NCBI GenBank assembly: GCA_030272585.1
Contig: BSYQ01000010.1
Location: 1,178,001 to 1,242,000 of the forward strand
Direction: 5' to 3'
Length of the DNA stretch: 64,000 nt
DNA from: Bryopsis sp. KO-2023
Lineage: Eukaryota; Chlorophyta; Ulvophyceae; Bryopsidales; Bryopsidaceae
Made by a program: the position numbers and the translations under genes. The notes beneath the pieces were generated by a model. It saw only the letters and a program-made list of their open reading frames with translations. It did no database searches and was not told where the DNA came from. The first letter of the stretch is position 1, and each line of letters starts with the position of its first letter. Positions 61,451-64,000 of the stretch are shown here, in pieces.

Positions 61451-62339
61451 CCCGTTGGTTTTTGGTTTATTGGAGCGACCAAATCATTGACATCGGTCTG
61501 GAGCGAACGATGATTTTGGTTTCGCAATGTTTGGAAACAATGGAACAGTTTTGCACGTTTGGGCACGAGGAAACAACTGGGGATCCCGTTCCAACAGTGT
61601 GGCAAAGTCCTCTTAACGAGAACAAAGAGGCGAATTTTATTTTTGGTTCCGTATCGTGGGGAAGACTTTGGAGCATTCCGACGGTCAGGAACAGGAGTGG
61701 CGGTGCTGGTTTCTGCTGATACCTTCAAGTCCAGTGGAACTCTGAAGTCCAGGAGCGCCACCTCCACATTTTATTCGATATCGAGCATGCTGTGGCTCTT
61801 TTGGGCACAACTTGCTGATGATCACGTCGATGGTCAATGGGCTGCTGACCGGGTGAACATGCAACTGCAAAGGAGGATGGACTCCATGCATTCCCGGCAA
61901 CAACACAGGAGAGGTGTTTGGAGGCTCTGACCGATGGTACCACTATCGAGGTGTGGCACGACGTGTTGTTGTGCACTCAACTGTTTCTGTTATTGATGGC
62001 GTTTGTCTGGCGAGGCAACCTTCATAATAGGAGAGAACAATAAAACAAGGAAGCCTTGTGCGAAAACGAGACGCGGCTCTCTAGAATTATGCCTCTGGCG
62101 ATCGGATGAGCTACCAGCTCTGAGGGAGGGGCTGCAGCAGCAGTCAATACGGACATTCCAGGTGGAGGGTCCACGTTTGGGTTCATTGGAGCGGGTTCTC
62201 CAATGTGGCTTAACAGAACGTGGAGTTGACGGCGCCTGCAGGCCCCTGGGGCCCCCGCTGTTCGCGGGATCGAAGGCATCTTCCGCTGTGCTGGTGAGCG
62301 AGGACTCCCTGCCCCCATCACGAGCATCGATGGTTATGG
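61451..62339 (+). pseudogene. YR element copy 2: decayed unknown ORF and non-coding region
   Basis: Corresponds to 53481-54411 of copy 1. The 191-codon frame of copy 1 is broken here by small indels. The remainder shows no recombinase motif. Confidence 0.55.
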
Positions 62340-62482
62340 GGCAAAATGATTCTATCAAAACAATGGCTGTGTTTATTGGGACAATTCTGGTTTTTGTTTT
62401 AAGATGTTGTATTTTATTATCTAGAGTTCATGTGTGTCCGTGTTCTTGGGTGGGACTGCCCCAACGATTTTCCGTCATAAAT
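62340..62482 (+). repeat. YR split direct repeat B1 (copy 2)
   Basis: 143 bp, matching 62887-63029 and 54412-54544. Confidence 0.9.
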
Positions 62483-62761
62483 GTCTTCAACGTCAGTTGA
62501 AAAGTTTATGCGGCAGTTGGGCACAGGGCGGGTAGTTTCGTGATTGTGGAGGTACTTGGCTTAGCTGTACTCGTTTGAGTGGTCCGGAATTGATGGGCGT
62601 ATTCGGTGGTTTTGGTGCTGCCAGGGTGGCAGTCAGACATTTAGTTTGTGCGGTTCTGATTGCAGCATTACAATGCACAGCACAGCACCGCTGTACGACT
62701 GTAGTGCTGCACAGCAAGGATATAAGCGGGCCATTTGTTTTGCTATTCACTTTTCTGCTCT
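62481..62761 (+). repeat. YR split direct repeat A2 (copy 2)
   Basis: 281 bp, near-identical to the A repeats of copy 1; a few substitutions near 62580-62610. Confidence 0.9.
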
Positions 62762-62886
62762 CCCACCCACCCGCCCGGTCTATCGGTTTTTTGAATTACA
62801 TTAGGAAGTTTGGATAAATGGATTTTTATGGGTTTTTGTCGCTCTCTGGCTCCGAAAAGCCAAACTGGGATATTCTTCTTTGAGAA

Positions 62887-63029
62887 GGCAAAATGATTCT
62901 ATCAAAACAATGGCTGTGTTTATTGGGACAATTCTGGTTTTTATTTTAAGATGTTGTATTTTATTATCTAGAGTTCATGTGTGTCCGTGTTCTTGGGTGG
63001 GACTGCCCCAACGATTTTCCGTCATAAAT
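62887..63029 (+). repeat. YR split direct repeat B2 (copy 2)
   Basis: 143 bp from GGCAAAATGATTC to CGTCATAAAT. The next base begins RT sequence of another copy, which fixes the element end. Confidence 0.9.
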
Positions 63030-63250
63030 TGCGATTTGATCAAGAATTTGGTTCGTTTTTTGAGAAATCCAGGAAGGATTAAAAACATGAGGAAAGAAGG
63101 AAAAAATGATTTTTTTGTACGATTATTGGCAACGGTATAGAAACGAAACCAGGGTCAGATTGACCTGGTATTTGGATGATTTTCTTTGCATGCATCTCTC
63201 AGCAGCAGAGCTGCGGGTTTTTGGGCGCATCATCAGGGGGATGTTCGAGG
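63030..63250 (+). pseudogene. YR element copy 3: RT fragment
   Basis: Matches 51712-51930 of copy 1 (CDLIKNLVRFLRNPG, then WYLDDFL). It has a frameshift near 63117 and is cut by a LINE at 63251. It was probably the target into which copy 2 inserted. Confidence 0.75.
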
Positions 63251-64000
63251 ATACAAGGATTACAAGTTGCGTAGGGCAAACCGCCCTGTTGCAACGACAT
63301 ACATGAGTGAATCGTGTCCCAACGTTCGAAGCAAGGCAAAAGCCTCTGAATGTAATCAACTCCTAAATGAACAAAATCTCCTAAAACAAAAAAGTTCCAA
63401 CGTCTCTGAAACCAGAAATCCCCAATCGAAACTCAAGAAAGAGCCCAAACGTCAAAACATAAAACCAAACACAAGAATCGGTCGCTTCCAACTCAGAAAC
63501 CCGGAGCGAGCGCCCAACAAACAAAGCAAACAACGAAGAACACCAACTTCCCCATCAAACGAAACATCCAGAACAACGAAAAACAAACACCACCAGTCGC
63601 TACAAGCCCACTACGAACGAGCGTCCAACCACTCCCTACGCAAGGCGAGCGCCCGGCGAATATAAACAGCCACACGAACCTGCCCCGGACAATTAAACAA
63701 ACGAAATAGAGAGCCACGACTCTCTTCCACGACCGAGTTCACACGCAACCGCACATAAAGCGGACAAGCAAAAAGAAAATGCACCTCGTTTTCAGGCGTC
63801 GAAACCCCAGCGGCCAAACAAAACGGACAATACCTCTCGTTCAAAGGCACGTCTCTATCACTCAAGTCCACAGCATCGATCTCCAAACCGTGAAGACGAG
63901 CCCGAAAACGCACCCAAGTCGTACGCAAACCCAAATCCGTAAAAGAAGACAACGCGTTCGTGTAACAAAACGTCGGTTTGAACCGATTATAATACGCCAC
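63251..64000 (-). mobile_element. LINE family 1 copy, runs off right edge
   Basis: Reversed copy: (ATACAAGG)n tail, stem-loop, 3' UTR and the last 129 codons of ORF2 (63611-64000), same protein as 57024-57410. The 5' extent is outside the window. Confidence 0.9.
63611..64000 (-). CDS. LINE family 1 ORF2, carboxy-terminal end (partial at window edge)
   Basis: 129 codons ending REWLDARS, with the terminal finger YCPFCLAAG...HFLFACP. Continues beyond the window. Confidence 0.85.
   Translation of the reverse strand: MAYYNRFKPTFCYTNALSSFTDLGLRTTWVRFRARLHGLEIDAVDLSDRDVPLNERYCPFCLAAGVSTPENEVHFLFACPLYVRLRVNSVVEESRGSLFRLFNCPGQVRVAVYIRRALALRREWLDARS

Larger units (their letters stand above)
60435..63029 (+). 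mobile_element. YR-type retroelement, copy 2, 5' part missing
   Basis: Begins abruptly inside the RT carboxy-terminal region (matching 52155 on) and continues through RNase H to the terminal repeats: B1 62340-62482, A2 62481-62761, B2 62887-63029. This B1-A2-B2 end is the diagnostic half of split direct repeats. It then abuts RT sequence of a third copy. It lacks the LINE tails seen in copy 1 and so gives the empty sites. Confidence 0.8.

Overview
The window is eukaryotic and dominated by transposable elements. One host gene lies at the left end, with GT-AG introns of 82-132 bp. The rest is nested retrotransposons and fold-back DNA transposons. Chromodomain Ty3 elements, LINEs with an AP-type endonuclease, a tyrosine-recombinase-type retroelement and a very long ARM-repeat protein suggest a repeat-rich alga or other protist. 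The sequence does not let me name the lineage.

Layout. 1-5.9 kb: an 11-exon armadillo-repeat gene on the minus strand, running off the left edge. 7.3-10.7 kb: a stack of fold-back DNA elements with 8-bp target-site duplications (TSDs). 10.75-11 kb, 34.9-35.4 kb and 44.9-46 kb: three minus-strand pieces that read, in order, as one old retroelement pol. 11-33 kb: roughly 8 kb of sequence saturated with the one-sided motif TCCGC. It holds two GACCGG-family elements, and one of these holds a complete Ty3 element (Ty3-A, 14941-26537, identical LTRs). Ty3-A itself carries two DNA-transposon insertions. 35364-44853: a second Ty3 element (Ty3-B, minus strand) with identical LTRs and all frames open. 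46-64 kb: LINE copies, many very short LINE tails, and two or three copies of a YR-type retroelement with split direct repeats, inserted into one another.

How the parts relate. Insertion order can be read from target-site duplications: old pol, then TCCGC-rich block, then GACCGG element, then Ty3-A, then the GATCGG and CCGTAAC elements. In both Ty3 elements pol is followed by a third ORF of shared architecture: coiled coil, basic patch, acidic stretch, and an eight-ligand Cys/His module spaced like a RING finger. I consider this shared ORF3 the best candidate for something undescribed. Second are the DNA-transposon families, each defined by its own short subterminal motif, three of them carrying tRNA-derived segments. 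Third is the LINE machinery, which leaves insertions as short as about 20-80 bp that all end in the same 3' stem-loop or tail.
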